Positions 9,401 to 17,119 are shown, counted from the stretch's first letter. The stretch: 64,000 bases of DNA from Neobacillus sp. FSL H8-0543 (GCF_038592905.1 NZ_CP151943.1:4538501-4602500), one strand, 5' to 3'. A program made the numbers and translations. The notes: generated from the letters alone by a model not told the origin.

Positions 9401-10249
9401 TCGACCTGGGAAACGATTCATTCCTTCACCAATCCAAGTGATCGAAGTTTGAATTTTCCAGAGCATGAGGTCCCATACCGCTATAAACGGGTAGAGGTTG
9501 ATGAGAAATCCGCAAGATATGTAAGGATTATTTCAACAAAAACTCATAATTCTTGGTTGGCTTTAAATGAAATAATCGTAAACGAAGGTTTAGAGAAACC
9601 GGGTACGGAAAATCTTGCCCTTAAAGTAGAGCCCCAAGGTGTAGCTGGAAGTGAAGCTATCAATGCAATTGATCAAAGATTATCTACCTTTTATACACCA
9701 AAAGGAGAACCGCAGGCAGGATCCTTGAACTATAAGCTTTCAAAAAATACTGAGATAAGCCAGGTGATTCTGTTACAAGACCCATCGGCCATTTCTGGTG
9801 CAGCGGTTTCAGTACGGGATGAGAATGGTTGGCATAGGGCTGGTACATTATCACAATCATTTAATAACATAAACACAGCCAGATATAAGCATGTATTAGA
9901 GATTAAGATTGTTTGGGATGGAAACGTGAAACCAATAATTAATGAAATCATCCCAGTTAAGCGAGATGGAAAATTGCCACGAGTTCAGATTGACCAACTA
10001 GATGAAGAATTGCAATTAGCCTATTCACAAGGTTTAATTATGAATGAAGGCATATTGAATAGCCTACTTTCAAAGGTCAGCAATATCCAGGAACATCAAA
10101 CGAGTAAGGAAGCCCTCAACATGGTAAGTGCGTTAGAGAATCAGGTCATGGCACAATCAGGTAAAAAACTTGATGAGGGATACACAAAATTATTGTTAGA
10201 AATAACAGCGGAGTTAAAGAAGTATATTTCGACTGAGCATGGAGAATAA
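6467..10249 (+). CDS. Secreted GH84 beta-N-acetylglucosaminidase with F5/8C-like domains
   Basis: A 1260-residue exo-enzyme expected to remove terminal N-acetylglucosamine from glycans, as the NagJ/hyaluronidase-type GH84 enzymes do. Domains: signal peptide (about 1-35, hydrophobic core then IASA); N-terminal alpha/beta domain (about 45-195); GH84 barrel from WRGFIEGFYGFPWS; the catalytic Asp pair in LFMDDIS at residues 313-314; a helical domain (about 490-650); F5/8C (CBM32-like) modules at about 663-790 and 908-1040; a third weaker module at 1050-1165; and a helical tail. ATG 6467 was chosen for ribosome site AGGAGGGA 8 nt upstream. No sortase motif or membrane anchor is visible at the C-terminus, so it is probably released. 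A terminator follows. Peptidoglycan fragments, chitin pieces or host glycans are all possible substrates. Confidence 0.9.
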   Translation: MEVRQMAKKGLYGLTIALLLVSSIFTPVHTIASANGTVTSTSTETDNYEIYPLPQNEKYLGTDFTITDVVNIVIDPTVDESTRDFLTKILEAKSIKGTFSDQVVSDKTNIVIGIKDSTGSAENFINTNVEYDSAILNEIDGYVLNIDKELEEKGTIAILGSTTDAAYYALATLKMILNQIPGKSIKSVKYEDFADSKWRGFIEGFYGFPWSHEDRISLMKFGGEFKMNSYIFAPKDDLYHNSAWRTPYPAEELVKIKELVDAGHESKTQFIWAIHPGFNMIKWNDYENELQTLLNKLDQLYDVGVRQFGLFMDDISTAQSLTDKDKHVKLITDVANWLAAKGDVKPLIYCPPFYNQGWTGENGKPYLRALAAVPENVEIMWTGRSVVGSVNTTDMQWPKDLHGRDPYMWLNWPVNDYKDSRLMLGKGEVLQPGTHNIAGVVSNPMGHAELSKIALFAVADFTWNSDDFNDDESWLDSFKYVAPEVASELNTIAYHLSDPAPSGHGLQVGESENIKAALELFLKKFSKGESIQEVGNQLIAEFDKVSLAINDFKEKSLNKNMVEEIEPWLNSLGLVIKSAKSSTEAAIALQNNDLNSTWEGLAKAVNSMSASEKFTIKKLKYPDVTVEAGTKRLVPYANELIKILDTRISLAIDPEFTNIIPMSSYGSLSSLDRMVDGDLGTNTYIQTVQKNGDWYGVDFGKSINVHDIEIIQGRTDGDHDIFQRGVLEYSNDMETWTAIGEERSGFKIIEKGLDLEARYVRYRLTHAGIPGGKPDLWTAIREFSVNANKGKAEVYTNVSGLTEIDVAATDETIELSGLKSMTLKPEQYIGIQLPSIEHVVGITLESTDSNLVLESSENGVEWKKVTVDGPYDNAAYLRLMNKEDDEITVNVSKLLIKIQKFSEPKISHNYESIYSGNVNNLFDGKLEAKTWFGGMQNAGKYVQIDMGGIVNVQNVAVVINDGEGDYFREGDLQISIDGSTWETIHSFTNPSDRSLNFPEHEVPYRYKRVEVDEKSARYVRIISTKTHNSWLALNEIIVNEGLEKPGTENLALKVEPQGVAGSEAINAIDQRLSTFYTPKGEPQAGSLNYKLSKNTEISQVILLQDPSAISGAAVSVRDENGWHRAGTLSQSFNNINTARYKHVLEIKIVWDGNVKPIINEIIPVKRDGKLPRVQIDQLDEELQLAYSQGLIMNEGILNSLLSKVSNIQEHQTSKEALNMVSALENQVMAQSGKKLDEGYTKLLLEITAELKKYISTEHGE

Positions 10250-10262
10250 GAGCCTTAAATAA

Positions 10263-10305
10263 AAAACAAGCACAATTCTCCAAAGGATTGTGCTTGTTTT
10301 AATTT
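10263..10305 (+). terminator. Rho-independent terminator after the GH84 gene
   Basis: Perfect 14-bp stem AAAACAAGCACAAT/ATTGTGCTTGTTTT with a 10-nt loop, followed by AATTTTT. Confidence 0.85.
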
Positions 10306-10414
10306 TTAGATGTAATATATTGTTAAATGATATAATGTAATGCATATAGCGTGATGAAAATAGAAGGTGTATAAATGTCAGAAAACCATGATTAAGTTGG
10401 AGAGGGTGATCTTC

Positions 10415-11584
10415 ATGAAAAATAAAATAAAAAAGAAATTTCTGTGGCTAGAAGTCTGGGATATTAAGGAACAAGAGGCTTGGTTTTCTGATGAAGCTTC
10501 AAAAGGATGGAAGCTTATAGGTATAGGTAGACTGATGGCGAAGTTTGAAAAATGTGAGCCGCAGAAGGTAAATTATCGCTGTGATGTCTTTAAATTAAAT
10601 GATCAATCAGAGGATAATAGAATTGAATTTTATCAGGAGGCAGGCTGGGAGCACGTAGCTTCCCGTGGATTCCTGCAGATATTTAGAGAAACCCAAGCTG
10701 AGAATCCAATTGAAATCCATACTGACGCACTGGAACATGCAGAAACATTATCAATCTTAAAAAAGGATATTACCATGAAAGGTGTACCTATTCTCCTCTT
10801 ATCGATCTTTATGCTGGTATTGCAAACATGGTCACTTCTGATTGATTTTGTAGACAATTATCTAAACGGTAAGTTCATAGACTATATCATGTACATACTC
10901 ATGTTCCTTTCTATTAATTATACAATGGTCAATGGGATCTTCCATTTGTCAAAACTTAAGAAAAAGTTAAAATCGGGTCGCACGCTTGAACATGAACTGA
11001 ATTTCCATAAAAAAATCAAACGAAATAAAATGGTTAGGAGTTCGTGTATTTTTATCGTTTCTATATGGGCATTATTAGTCTTTTCTAATTTAATAATGAT
11101 TTTATCAAAAGATAGATTTCCTGAAATTCCAAGCGGGGATTTGCCTATTATTCAACTCTCAGATATTTTGGAGGACTTAGATAATATCGATGGTGAGGGA
11201 AGAAGTCCATTAGATCATTATACGGTAAAGTCTAGTATTCTAGTCCCAAAACAGTATGAATTACTTCAACAGGTTGAAGTTCCAGGTGAGGACAAGGGTC
11301 CTACATTTAGCCCGACAATTTTGTCTTATGGCTATGAAGTTAGAAATGAATGGCTTGCTAAAAGATTTCTTCACGATTTGAAAAATAAATCCTCCGATGA
11401 CAATGAAAATTATCGGCTAGAAGAAAGTAGCGAATTTGATGAATTATGGATTAGTAAAGAAGACTTCAGGACAGCTTTCATTGCAAGAATCGATAATATT
11501 GTCTATCATGTTGAATTTTTTGGTATGGAACCGAAGGATGAGGTCCTTAAAAAGTCATTGGTTAAGATAAACAACTTAAAATAG
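10415..11584 (+). CDS. DUF2812 domain membrane protein
   Basis: A 389-residue protein. The N-terminal ~110 residues match the DUF2812 pattern: KKFLWLEVWDIKEQEAWFSD, then GWKLI, YRCD and EAGWEHV. Two hydrophobic hairpins follow at about residues 125-180 and 210-235, then a long soluble C-terminal part (about 240-389). ATG 10415 has GGAGAGGG close upstream; an in-frame GTG at 10367 lacks a ribosome site. DUF2812 proteins often sit beside PadR-family regulators, but none is present here. The function is not known. The C-terminal domain is probably outside the membrane. Confidence 0.7.
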   Translation: MKNKIKKKFLWLEVWDIKEQEAWFSDEASKGWKLIGIGRLMAKFEKCEPQKVNYRCDVFKLNDQSEDNRIEFYQEAGWEHVASRGFLQIFRETQAENPIEIHTDALEHAETLSILKKDITMKGVPILLLSIFMLVLQTWSLLIDFVDNYLNGKFIDYIMYILMFLSINYTMVNGIFHLSKLKKKLKSGRTLEHELNFHKKIKRNKMVRSSCIFIVSIWALLVFSNLIMILSKDRFPEIPSGDLPIIQLSDILEDLDNIDGEGRSPLDHYTVKSSILVPKQYELLQQVEVPGEDKGPTFSPTILSYGYEVRNEWLAKRFLHDLKNKSSDDNENYRLEESSEFDELWISKEDFRTAFIARIDNIVYHVEFFGMEPKDEVLKKSLVKINNLK

Positions 11585-11884
11585 CACGTCCCAAAAAGAA
11601 TTAAATCAGATCTTTAAAGCGAACTAGAGAAAAAATGGTTAGAACAGCTTCAACCGTATGGGGAACGTGGATATAATAAAAGAACAACTATATAAGTGGC
11701 AGAATAATTATTTGTTTACAAGGCATGATAAAAAAGAGTGCTACTGTTCAAATTAGAAATTAAACTTTCCGATTTGAGATCCTCTTTGCATAGTCTCAAT
11801 CATTGAAACTTCAACAGTGGCTTAAGTAAGGTGCTTTTTACCTTTTCAAACAGCGTTTTTGGGTTCAAAGAAGGAGGCGAAAAA
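11585..11884. other. Intergenic region without a recognised gene
   Basis: AT-rich sequence with no open frame of note. TACTGTTCAA near 11741 and TTCAACAGTGG near 11809 can pair across about 60 nt, which may be a weak long-range stem. A ribosome site (AAGGAGG) near 11872 belongs to the next small gene. Confidence 0.4.
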
Positions 11885-12022
11885 GTGACAAATCGTAATA
11901 ACAATCGGAATCAACCTCACACAGGTGGAGCCAAAGCAAGCGACACGGAATTTGGTGCAGAGTTAGCTCAAAGTAAAAAGGCAAGAAAAAAGGCAGCAAG
12001 AGAACAGAAGAACAACAAATAA
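11885..12022 (+). CDS. Small basic, Asn/Lys-rich protein, possibly spore-related
   Basis: A 45-residue protein from GTG 11885, with AAGGAGG about 7 nt upstream. It is highly hydrophilic: Asn/Arg-rich at the start, then GGAKASDTEFGAELA, and a Lys/Ala tail. The EFGAELA piece recalls the EFASE motif of gamma-type small acid-soluble spore proteins, but the tandem structure of SspE is missing, so the link is weak. It is monocistronic with its own terminator. Confidence 0.6.
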   Translation: MTNRNNNRNQPHTGGAKASDTEFGAELAQSKKARKKAAREQKNNK

Positions 12023-12026
12023 TAGG

Positions 12027-12063
12027 AAAAATGGGTAACCTTTAAATGGTTATCCATTTTTTT
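12027..12063 (+). terminator. Rho-independent terminator
   Basis: Stem AAAATGGGTAACC/GGTTATCCATTTT (one G-U pair) with a T-run. Confidence 0.8.
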
Positions 12064-12201
12064 GTTAAGAGTTGTATACATTTTATCCCAGTGTTTGAAA
12101 GAATTGTTGTAGATTATAAATATTTCTAATAAAATGTAAATAATCCCTTTTTCGTAAGAAGGAAGTATCAAACAGGGACTTAAGGGGGAAGTATTAATAA
12201 A

Positions 12202-12324
12202 ATGGGGAAAAAATATTTCTCTCCAGATGATCAAGAGGGAATAGAGCTGTTTACTCCCGTTGACAACCCATATATCCTAGTTTCCTATGATAAAATAAAA
12301 AGTCATTACAAAATAATAGATTGA
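12202..12324 (+). CDS. Putative 40-residue protein upstream of a GNAT gene
   Basis: An open frame from ATG 12202 to TGA 12322 with a G-rich ribosome site (AAGGGGGAAG) about 10 nt upstream. The product begins MGKKYFSPDD and ends KSHYKIID; it is mixed-charge with no membrane segment. It ends 26 nt before the GNAT start, so the two could be co-transcribed. The family is unknown, and the case rests on codon-like content and position only. Confidence 0.4.
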   Translation: MGKKYFSPDDQEGIELFTPVDNPYILVSYDKIKSHYKIID

Positions 12325-12350
12325 ATAATAGATACAGTGGGGGAAAAAGG

Positions 12351-12821
12351 ATGGAGCTTAGTATTAGAAGTATGAATGAAGACTTTGCGGTACAAATACT
12401 AAATTGGAGATACGAACCGCCCTATGATTTTTATAATAATGAAATAAACCCAGATGCCCTTAAGGAATTACTGGATAATCCATATTATATTGTTTTGGAT
12501 CAAAATGAAGAATTTGTTGGCTTTTTTTGTTATGGAAGCTCTGCTCAAGTTCCGATTGGGTCTCAGTATGGCGCTTATTCAGAGGGGTTCGTGGATCTTG
12601 GCCTTGGGATGAATCCAAGATTGACAGGTCATGGATTGGGAGCAACATTCTTCAAGTTTATCCTATTGTATTTACAAGGCGAATTTTTCGGTATTCCACT
12701 ACGTTTAACTGTCGCGAAATTTAATAATCGTGCCATTCATCTATATGAGAAGTTTGGTTTTGTTCGGAAAATCGAATTTAAAAATGGACCTATTAACTTT
12801 CTAACTATGGTTAAGGAATAA
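12351..12821 (+). CDS. GNAT-family N-acetyltransferase
   Basis: A 156-residue acetyltransferase that should move an acetyl group from acetyl-CoA to an amine. The GNAT signature is seen as GLGMNPRLTGHGLGATF at about residues 82-98 (the pyrophosphate-binding R/Q-x-x-G-x-G/A loop). It is followed by LTVAKFNNRAIHLYEKFGF, the usual fourth motif with Asn and Tyr. ATG 12351 was chosen for the G-rich ribosome site at 12339-12343; an in-frame TTG at 12321 has none. The next gene starts 26 nt on. The substrate is unknown. Confidence 0.85.
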   Translation: MELSIRSMNEDFAVQILNWRYEPPYDFYNNEINPDALKELLDNPYYIVLDQNEEFVGFFCYGSSAQVPIGSQYGAYSEGFVDLGLGMNPRLTGHGLGATFFKFILLYLQGEFFGIPLRLTVAKFNNRAIHLYEKFGFVRKIEFKNGPINFLTMVKE

Positions 12822-12846
12822 GCATAAGTAACAAGGAGAGAGTATC

Positions 12847-13692
12847 ATGGTTAATACAAAATTAATTTTAATTGAAGGATTACCCGGGTCAGGAAAATCA
12901 ACCATTGCACAGCTCACAAATGATGTTCTTAAAGATATGGATATCGATACCCAATTATTTCTAGAAGGAAATCTGGAACACCCAGCGGATTATGATACGG
13001 TATCTTATTTTTCAAATGGAGAATTCGCTGACCTAATCATTCAATATAAAGAATATGAATCTTTTTTAATGAGCTTGGCTGAAACTAGGAAAAATGGCGT
13101 TCTAATACCTCGCTATAAAATAAAATCTGGTGAAATAACTCTTCCTGACGAGTTGTTAACTAAACTTTGGAATCATGATATATACGAGCTTCCTCTTGAT
13201 TTGCATATCGAGTTAATCACCGAAAAGTGGGAAAAATTCCGTGATAACGTAGTTAGTGGGGATAAAACATATATTTTTGAATGCTGTTTTATCCAAAATC
13301 CAGTAACAATCGGGATGATAAAATATGGAGTAGCTGATGATCGTGTAAATAATTACGTCAATCAATTAGCAGAGATCATAAAGCCTTTAAATCCAATATT
13401 AATCTTTGTTAATCAAGTAGATATACAGCACTCTTTTTTGAAAGCAGTTAAAGAGCGGCCAAAAGAATGGTCAGAAGGATTTATCAATTATTACAATAAT
13501 CAAGGATTTGGTAAAAAGCTTGGCGTTAAAGGAATAGAAGGAACAGTCGAGGTTCTAAAAGCAAGGAATGAATTGGAAAGACGAATATTCAACCATTTAG
13601 ATTTAAATAAGTGCATAATTGATAATTCTTCATTTGAATTAACAACGTGCAAAACAAGAATCTTCGAAACTTTAAAAGATAAACTACAATAA
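12847..13692 (+). CDS. P-loop NTPase of unknown function
   Basis: A 281-residue protein with a Walker A motif GLPGSGKS at residues 11-18, directly after the first strand, as in nucleotide and small-molecule kinases. A Walker-B-like segment is KTYIFECCFIQNP near 140-152, and a second strand is PILIFVNQVD near 180. No lid or substrate motif of a named kinase is recognised. It has a clear ribosome site (AAGGAGAG) and lies 25 nt after the GNAT gene, so a two-gene operon is likely. Related Bacillus proteins are annotated only as AAA-type ATPases; kinase activity is a guess. Confidence 0.7.
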   Translation: MVNTKLILIEGLPGSGKSTIAQLTNDVLKDMDIDTQLFLEGNLEHPADYDTVSYFSNGEFADLIIQYKEYESFLMSLAETRKNGVLIPRYKIKSGEITLPDELLTKLWNHDIYELPLDLHIELITEKWEKFRDNVVSGDKTYIFECCFIQNPVTIGMIKYGVADDRVNNYVNQLAEIIKPLNPILIFVNQVDIQHSFLKAVKERPKEWSEGFINYYNNQGFGKKLGVKGIEGTVEVLKARNELERRIFNHLDLNKCIIDNSSFELTTCKTRIFETLKDKLQ

Positions 13693-13730
13693 AACATTAT
13701 GTAAATAAAATATTGTAGATGGCATTATAA

Positions 13731-13762
13731 AAACTTACCGCTGTTAGCGGGTAAGTTTTTTC
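13731..13762 (+). terminator. Rho-independent terminator
   Basis: Stem AACTTACCGCT/AGCGGGTAAGTT and a T-run closing the GNAT/P-loop unit. Confidence 0.85.
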
Positions 13763-14334
13763 TTGGTTAAAGCTAATTATGAAATTTTTTTGAATAATGA
13801 ATTTTGACCGATAAATATTGCTGAAACTAGCAGAGGTTGGTGGAAATTCAATAAAAGGACCCAGCACAGGTCGAAATATATTGGGTAATCATGGGAAAAA
13901 CCCTGATATCGAGTAAATAGAATATGTGCAAAAAATTATACTTATAAACTTTCCGTTCGTCAAGATACCGCTGGCCCAATACTAACCGAGATGTAGTAAG
14001 AGAAAGTGTGACTGGGACGAATAGAATATAAAAAATATTTACAATAAAACTTTAAATCAATATAATATGTCGTAGGATGGCGAAATTGTTACTAGTTTCG
14101 CAGAATTTTAACTTCAATCCATATTATGTACTCACCAAATTTTTCGCCCTTAAAGGTAAGTTTTAAATGATCCACACGATCCTTCTTCATGTATTAAATT
14201 AGAATTCCTCAACCCATGTTAACCTATGCTATCCGCACACAGAACCCGTTTACTATAAGTATTTCAAATATATATGTAAAAATTACCTAGTTTTATATTG
14301 GAGGTGAGCAGGATGTGAACAAGGAAACGAATTA
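13763..14334. other. Non-coding stretch upstream of comK
   Basis: About 570 bp with no convincing gene. A 32-codon minus-strand frame (14190 to 14092) exists but has no well-placed ribosome site. A strong ribosome-like GGAGGTGA at about 14300 is followed by GTG and only six codons before a stop, so it may be a leader peptide or a decayed gene start. Confidence 0.4.
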
Positions 14335-14429
14335 GAAAAATCCTTAGGTAAACAAGTCCAGCCAGACAGTACCCAAGGATTAGCCAAGTTGAGTATATCA
14401 ACCTAACCGTTAGTATACTCTTTTTCAAA
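14335..14429 (+). other. Two consecutive hairpins ahead of comK, possible leader or small RNA
   Basis: Hairpin 1 pairs AATCCTTAGGTA with TACCCAAGGATT (12 bp, one mismatch). Hairpin 2 pairs GAGTATA with TATACTC and is followed directly by TTTTTC, like an intrinsic terminator. The end lies 40 nt before the comK start, so the structure could attenuate comK or end a short RNA. Confidence 0.45.
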
Positions 14430-14468
14430 AAAAAATCAATGATTAACAATTTGAAATGGAGTAAAAAT

Positions 14469-15011
14469 ATGGAGATGAAAAATAGGTATTTGATTAATGA
14501 AAGGACTGTCATGCTTGCAGAAGAGTATGATAAAAGAGGGAAATGTTTCTCTAAAGTTATCGAAGGATATTATACATTTCTAGTAAATATGACGCCTGTT
14601 GAAATAATCGAGGAGGCATTAAGACGGGAACTCACAAATTTTGATAGAGCCTTAAATTATAGTGAATTATTAGAATCAAAAAAAACGATTTGCTTGAACC
14701 CGCATTTGGGGATTATTCTGTTTCCGACCCAATCATTAAAAAAACAGAACTCTGAATGGTTTTCTCTCTTGCATATTAAAAATAAACGAGCACTTGGTAT
14801 GCGCAGAACGGAGGTATGTACAAGTTTTGGGCATAAGATCGTTATTGACATCAAGTTTAGTACCTTCAATACCAAGGAAAGAAGAGCCTATCAATTTAGA
14901 AATATCTTATCAAAGCAGCAGAATTACCCATTAACCTTTTATCTAGAACCCAAAGGTGTCTTGTCCATGAAAAATGACCCAGATGAAAATACTTCGGTCA
15001 TCAAAAGATAA
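14469..15011 (+). CDS. comK: Competence transcription factor ComK homologue
   Basis: A 180-residue protein with the ComK family pattern: a short lead-in, YYTFLVNMTPVEIIEEALR, the central ICLNPHLGIILFPTQS with EWFSLLHI (FPT and W are family hallmarks), and YPLTFYLEPKG near the end. ComK activates DNA-uptake genes by binding AT-box promoters. B. subtilis ComK is 192 residues; this one is slightly shorter and diverged, and is the kind often called ComK1 or ComK2 in other Bacillus. ATG 14469 has GGAG 7 nt upstream; an in-frame ATG at 14439 lacks a site. It is preceded by two hairpins, one terminator-like. Confidence 0.8.
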   Translation: MEMKNRYLINERTVMLAEEYDKRGKCFSKVIEGYYTFLVNMTPVEIIEEALRRELTNFDRALNYSELLESKKTICLNPHLGIILFPTQSLKKQNSEWFSLLHIKNKRALGMRRTEVCTSFGHKIVIDIKFSTFNTKERRAYQFRNILSKQQNYPLTFYLEPKGVLSMKNDPDENTSVIKR

Positions 15012-15033
15012 ATGATAAAAGTCAAATCAAAAG

Positions 15034-15064
15034 AAAACACCTATCTTTCTGGAAGGTGTTTTTT
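15034..15064. terminator. Terminator after comK
   Basis: Stem AAAACACCT/AGGTGTTTT followed by TTTT. The A-run on the other side could also serve the convergent phosphoesterase gene. Confidence 0.75.
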
Positions 15065-15092
15065 CTTTTGGACTTTGAGTTTTGGAATTACT

Positions 15093-15830
15093 TTAAAGAT
15101 ATTTTAAATGCTGATTTCCATGAAAATATTTTAATAGGTAATCTGCATCAGGTATACCTAATTGTTGATACCCTAATAAGAACTTTTTGTTATCATAAGG
15201 AATTTCCTTAATGGTGACATTTATTTCTCCCAACTCGCTGAATGACAAAATAGCGAACGAAGCGAGTGGTTTATGATAACAACCTAATGAACTGGGGTTA
15301 AGATACAGACGTTCCTTGGATTTAAAGTGGTGGATGACATGATGATGGCCAAAACAAATAACGTCAGCATTCGATGTTCGATAATGATTGTCTAATTTTT
15401 TTTCTGATGGTTCGTAATCTACAGATAAAAAATCACCACTTTCATTTAAATGGTAATGGACGAAGAATATCCTTTTGCCATTTATTTCTGCATTTAATGT
15501 AACTGGAATTCCAGTTAAGAAGGGGACAAATGTAGGGTCCAACCGGGTGGCAATCCATTCATGATGCTCCTTTTCCTTACCCCTGCTGTACACTTCTCTG
15601 CCTGAGAGGATATCTAAAATAGCTTCGTCATGATTTCCCATTACATATGAAATGTCGTCACGAGACAACAGCAGTTCTAAAACTTCATTTGTCTCATAAC
15701 CGATTCCGACTAAATCGCCTAAACAATAAATATGGTCAATTTTATCATCCAAATCAATTTCATTTAGAACAGCTCTAAGTGCAGAATGATTTCCGTGAAT
15801 ATCTGCTATAACCGCTATTTTCTTCTCCAT
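15093..15830 (-). CDS. Calcineurin-like metallophosphoesterase
   Basis: A 245-residue cytoplasmic phosphoesterase of the YfcE/MJ0936-like group. The dimetal motifs appear in order: DIHGNHSAL near residue 9, GDLVGIGYE near 38, GNHDEAI near 65, FVHYHLNE near 127, and GHHHVIH near 160. No signal peptide. Substrates in this group include cyclic nucleotides and phosphodiesters and cannot be assigned here. It is convergent with comK. The start at 15830 has a modest ribosome site (GGAGAG) just upstream. Confidence 0.8.
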   Translation of the reverse strand: MEKKIAVIADIHGNHSALRAVLNEIDLDDKIDHIYCLGDLVGIGYETNEVLELLLSRDDISYVMGNHDEAILDILSGREVYSRGKEKEHHEWIATRLDPTFVPFLTGIPVTLNAEINGKRIFFVHYHLNESGDFLSVDYEPSEKKLDNHYRTSNADVICFGHHHVIHHFKSKERLYLNPSSLGCYHKPLASFAILSFSELGEINVTIKEIPYDNKKFLLGYQQLGIPDADYLLKYFHGNQHLKYL

Positions 15831-16153
15831 TTACATACTCTCCATTTTTCTACTTAGTTTCCCTTTATTTGTAAAAATAATTCATTTAATGTTGTGGAGG
15901 TTGTACCTCAATGATCAATTTGAGCATTTATACCTACTTTTTAAAGGATAAAAATATCAGCAAAGACATGTGCAAATTAAATATATTTAATTATCAAATT
16001 TTTCATTTACATAAAACCTATGGGTATGGTAGGATTAATTTTAATAATTACACAATCATATCAAAAAGACAGGGTTGTCCCATGGAATCCTGAAAAATTA
16101 TAACAGGATTCCCTAGCTGGGAGGATCTTTTTAAAAAAGGAGGGCGAATCAAG
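15831..16153. other. Leader region of the sulfate-assimilation cluster
   Basis: 323 bp upstream of yezD. A perfect 9-bp hairpin GGAATCCTG/CAGGATTCC lies at 16084-16112. The S-box (SAM riboswitch) that precedes cysH in B. subtilis is not seen: its GGTGGAGGGACTGGCCC-type core is absent. A 60-codon frame at 15911-16093 is not considered a gene. The hairpin may bind a regulator or shape the leader. Confidence 0.45.
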
Positions 16154-16309
16154 ATGAATGCTGAGGAAAAGGAACAAGTTTTTGCACATGTTGAGAAAAT
16201 GCTAGAAGCATTAAACTATGGATCTATCACTCTAGTCGTTCAGGATGGAAAAATTATTCAAATTGAGAAAAATGAAAAGATTCGTCTTCAATCAAATAAA
16301 AGTCGCTGA
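16154..16309 (+). CDS. yezD: YezD-family (DUF2292) small protein
   Basis: A 51-residue protein from ATG 16154 with AAAGGAGGGC upstream. It has the DUF2292 core YGSITLVVQDGKIIQIEKNEK and a basic end. Family knowledge: YezD-like proteins are found with sulfur-assimilation genes in Bacillus and their biochemical role is not established. Here it heads the cys cluster and is separated from cysH by a strong terminator at 16323-16363, so cysH needs readthrough or its own promoter. Confidence 0.82.
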   Translation: MNAEEKEQVFAHVEKMLEALNYGSITLVVQDGKIIQIEKNEKIRLQSNKSR

Positions 16310-16322
16310 CTAGACAAACTAG

Positions 16323-16363
16323 AGGCGGTCTCCTTCAATGCTTAAGGGAGACCGCCTTTTTTT
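16323..16363 (+). terminator. Terminator or attenuator between yezD and cysH
   Basis: Perfect 11-bp GC-rich stem AGGCGGTCTCC/GGAGACCGCCT, extendable by CTT/AAG, followed by TTTTTTT. It ends about 25 nt before the cysH start and is placed where it could reduce cysH expression relative to yezD. Confidence 0.85.
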
Positions 16364-16387
16364 AATATGTGAAGGAGGTTTGAAGTG

Positions 16388-17104
16388 ATGTCTGCTACAG
16401 TAACTTTTCAAAATTGGAATCAAATTTCAAATACATTTCCTAAAAAGGATGAGTTCAAAGGAGCACGTTCCGTCTTGGAGTGGGCATACAACAATTATCC
16501 TGAAGAGGAAATTGTATATGCGTCCAGCTTCGGCGCAGAAGCTATAGTATTAATTGACTTGATTCAGCAAATAAAACCAGATGCCCATATTGTTTTTTTA
16601 GATACAGGTTTACACTTTCCAGAAACCTACGAGGTTATTGACAAGATTGAAGCTCGTTTCCCAAAATTACGGATTGAGCGGAAACTGCCAGCATTAACTC
16701 TCGATGAACAAGCAGCGGAGCACGGATCTGCTTTGTGGAAAAGAGACCCTGGACAATGCTGCAATATCCGAAAAGTGATTCCATTACGGGAAACGTTAAC
16801 AGCAAAACAAGCATGGATTTCAGGGCTTCGCAGGGAACAGTCACCGACAAGGGAAAACACTGAGTTCTTAAATAGGGATGAAAAGTTCGAAAATATCAAA
16901 ATCTGCCCGCTAATCCATTGGACTTGGGAGGATGTTTGGGCTTATATCAAGGAAAAAGATCTCCCTTACAATACCTTACATGACCACCAATATCCAAGCA
17001 TAGGCTGTTTTCCTTGTACGCAACCTGTTCTTACGGAGGGGGATTCACGTGCAGGACGCTGGATGGGAAGCAGCAAGACGGAGTGTGGGTTGCACGACCG
17101 CTAA
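16388..17104 (+). CDS. cysH: Phosphoadenylyl/adenylyl-sulfate reductase
   Basis: A 238-residue reductase converting PAPS or APS to sulfite with thioredoxin. The PP-loop-like start YASSFGAEA is near residues 44-51. The four cysteines of the 4Fe-4S type are present: Cys124-Cys125 (GQCCNIRK) and Cys207/Cys210 (IGCFPC). The catalytic Cys233 lies in ECGLH near the end. Having the cluster cysteines places it with bacterial enzymes that can use APS; B. subtilis CysH uses both. Ribosome site AAGGAGG lies at 16372-16378; GTG 16385 directly before the ATG is an equal alternative. First gene of the main cys run; cysP begins 15 nt downstream. Confidence 0.95.
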   Translation: MSATVTFQNWNQISNTFPKKDEFKGARSVLEWAYNNYPEEEIVYASSFGAEAIVLIDLIQQIKPDAHIVFLDTGLHFPETYEVIDKIEARFPKLRIERKLPALTLDEQAAEHGSALWKRDPGQCCNIRKVIPLRETLTAKQAWISGLRREQSPTRENTEFLNRDEKFENIKICPLIHWTWEDVWAYIKEKDLPYNTLHDHQYPSIGCFPCTQPVLTEGDSRAGRWMGSSKTECGLHDR

Positions 17105-17119
17105 AGGAGGCCGTTTCTT

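Noticed and set aside
14092..14190. 32-codon minus-strand ORF
   Set aside because: The nearest ribosome-like sequence is 14 nt away, and no context supports it.
15911..16093. 60-codon ORF upstream of yezD
   Set aside because: The ribosome site is poorly spaced, the composition is not protein-like, and it runs through the leader hairpin.
15831..16387. SAM (S-box) riboswitch for the cys cluster
   Set aside because: Expected from B. subtilis cysH, but the conserved core sequences were not found by eye.
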